DNA of 6,055 nucleotides. Origin: Candidatus Eiseniibacteriota bacterium (GTDB lineage: Bacteria; Eisenbacteria; RBG-16-71-46; CAIMUX01; WJJG01). The stretch spans positions 1 through 6,055 of the forward strand of contig VGIY01000165.1 of NCBI GenBank assembly GCA_016867695.1. The letters run 5' to 3'. Numbering within the stretch: position 1 is the stretch's first letter; every line of letters begins with the position of its first letter. Shown piece after piece: positions 5,771 to 6,055 of the stretch. The notes beneath the pieces are model-generated. The model did no database searches. It was not told the origin of the DNA and worked only from the letters and a program-made list of their open reading frames with translations. The position numbers and the translations under genes were made by a program.

Positions 5771-5783
5771 ACAGCACGGCAGC

Positions 5784-5793
5784 ATTGTAGCAC
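5784..5793 (-). promoter_or_regulatory. Extended -10 promoter of the three-gene operon
   Basis: On the minus strand the sequence GTGCTACAAT contains TACAAT (5/6 to TATAAT) preceded by TG-N, the extended -10 element. The hexamer 17 nt upstream (ACCCTC) does not resemble a -35 box, which is usual for extended -10 promoters. A start near 5777 would give a leader of about 76 nt before the ATG at 5701. AT-rich hexamers are rare in this DNA, which strengthens the call. Confidence 0.6.
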
Positions 5794-5813
5794 TTCGCCG
5801 GGGGCGGAGGGTA

Positions 5814-5860
5814 CTAGCGGCGGCATCTGTGCGGCAGCCAAGGGGAAACCCCTGCGCTAG
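5814..5860. repeat. CTAGCG/CGCTAG inverted repeat flanking the palindrome
   Basis: CTAGCG at 5814-5819 and its complement CGCTAG at 5855-5860 bracket a 35-bp segment containing the AGGGG/CCCCT palindrome. The whole unit lies between the two divergent promoters. It could be a pair of half-sites for a looping regulator or part of an RNA stem, but the arms are only 6 bp. Confidence 0.35.
5841..5853. promoter_or_regulatory. Candidate operator palindrome between divergent promoters
   Basis: AGGGGAAACCCCT is a perfect inverted repeat with 5-bp arms and an AAA centre. It lies about 65-75 bp upstream of the predicted leftward start and about 80-90 bp upstream of the predicted rightward start, so one bound regulator could serve both. 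No regulator gene is in the window. Confidence 0.4.
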
Positions 5861-5897
5861 CCGATTCGCTCGCTCTGGCCGGCGTCGCTCTGACCGG

Positions 5898-5926
5898 TTG
5901 GCCCCGCCGGGATCCCGCGCTAGAAT
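5898..5926 (+). promoter_or_regulatory. Sigma-70-type promoter for the rightward gene
   Basis: TTGGCC at 5898-5903 (4/6 to TTGACA) and TAGAAT at 5921-5926 (5/6 to TATAAT) are separated by exactly 17 bp. Transcription would begin near 5933, giving a leader of about 80 nt before the GTG at 6015. The -10 context GCTAGAAT resembles the GCTACAAT of the opposite promoter. Confidence 0.6.
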
Positions 5927-5938
5927 CCCGCCCGGGCG

Positions 5939-5981
5939 CCCGCCGCTCGCCCCGCCAGGTGCCGGCGGCGAGCGAGGCGGG
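5939..5981 (+). other. Long imperfect leader hairpin upstream of the rightward gene
   Basis: The predicted leader can fold with an 8-bp stem (5944-5951 with 5967-5974). An outer 5-bp stem (5939-5943 with 5977-5981) follows across a 2-nt bulge, and a short inner stem (5954-5956 with 5964-5966) closes a 7-nt loop. No T-run follows, so it is not an intrinsic terminator. It sits about 24 nt before the SD. It does not match a riboswitch class I recognise. Confidence 0.38.
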
Positions 5982-6004
5982 GCGGCGGATCATCCGGCTT
6001 CATG

Positions 6005-6010
6005 AGGAGG
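6005..6010 (+). promoter_or_regulatory. Ribosome binding site of the right-edge gene
   Basis: AGGAGG lies 4 nt before the GTG at 6015, a short but workable spacing. It argues for that GTG over the ATG at 6002, whose own upstream sequence has no Shine-Dalgarno sequence and for which AGGAGG would be codons 2 and 3. Confidence 0.5.
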
Positions 6011-6014
6011 TGCC

Positions 6015-6055
6015 GTGAGCGCGAAGGGCAACTCGTCCTGTTCGGGGATCGCCCT
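6015..6055 (+). CDS. 5' end of an unidentified gene running off the right edge
   Basis: Thirteen complete codons are visible from a GTG start (MSAKGNSSCSGIA). They are preceded by a Shine-Dalgarno sequence and, about 90 nt further up, by a good -35/-10 pair. An alternative ATG at 6002 in another frame is also open to the edge (MRRCREREGQLVLFGDRP) but lacks an SD. Too little is present to name a family. The promoter and SD together make a gene start here likely, though the frame is not certain. It is divergent from the FG-GAP operon. Confidence 0.45.
   Translation, partial: MSAKGNSSCSGIA

Noticed and set aside
3954..5777. Alternative minus-strand frame overlapping the FG-GAP gene
   Set aside because: It is a shadow in another frame of the same strand, with Arg/Pro/Ala-rich sequence and no domain.
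5841..5853. AGGGGAAACCCCT as an intrinsic terminator
   Set aside because: No T-run follows on either strand and no gene ends nearby. An operator between divergent promoters fits better.
4115..5860. Long plus-strand open frame opposite the FG-GAP gene
   Set aside because: It is antisense to a gene with signal peptide, repeats and SD, shows repetitive valine/glutamate/arginine composition mirroring the codons beneath it, and has no SD or family signature.

Overview
This is a GC-rich (roughly 70 % G+C by eye), gene-dense bacterial window holding four complete protein genes and the first codons of two more at its edges. The protein families suggest a high-GC member of the FCB/deltaproteobacterial-like world. 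They are a dockerin-tailed Ig-like secreted protein, an FG-GAP repeat protein with a FlgD/T9SS-like C-terminal domain, and a lipoprotein with pre-peptidase C-terminal (PPC)-like repeats. The dockerin protein and the FlgD-like tail together are reminiscent of Candidatus Eisenbacteria-type genomes; the PPC-like lipoprotein would also fit Myxococcota. This placement is inference from protein style, not from a marker gene.

Layout. Positions 1-42 (minus) are the 5' end of a gene that leaves the window. Positions 43-350 are a divergent intergenic region with a -24/-12 (sigma-54-like) candidate and a duplicated GGCATG pair. Positions 351-1520 (plus) encode a 389-residue exported protein, probably a lipoprotein. 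After a 35-bp convergent gap comes a block of three minus-strand genes, read from right to left. The first (5701-4187) is an exported FG-GAP/VCBS-type protein with a C-terminal sorting-like domain. The second (4137-2146) is an S9-family serine peptidase. The third (2131-1556) is a small secreted Ig-like protein ending in a dockerin. Positions 5702-6014 are a second divergent intergenic region with an extended -10 promoter facing left, a -35/-10 promoter facing right, a palindrome between them and a leader hairpin. At 6015 a gene starts and runs off the right edge.

The three minus-strand genes look like one operon. Spacings are 49 nt and then 14 nt, and the peptidase stop codon overlaps a possible in-frame ATG of the dockerin gene. 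The single convincing promoter lies upstream of the FG-GAP gene. Two products are exported, while the peptidase has no visible export signal, so a shared task is not obvious. One possibility is surface or extracellular protein and peptide use, with the peptidase degrading imported peptides, but the sequence does not prove this. I saw no tRNA, rRNA, CRISPR array, insertion sequence or recognisable phage or defence gene.
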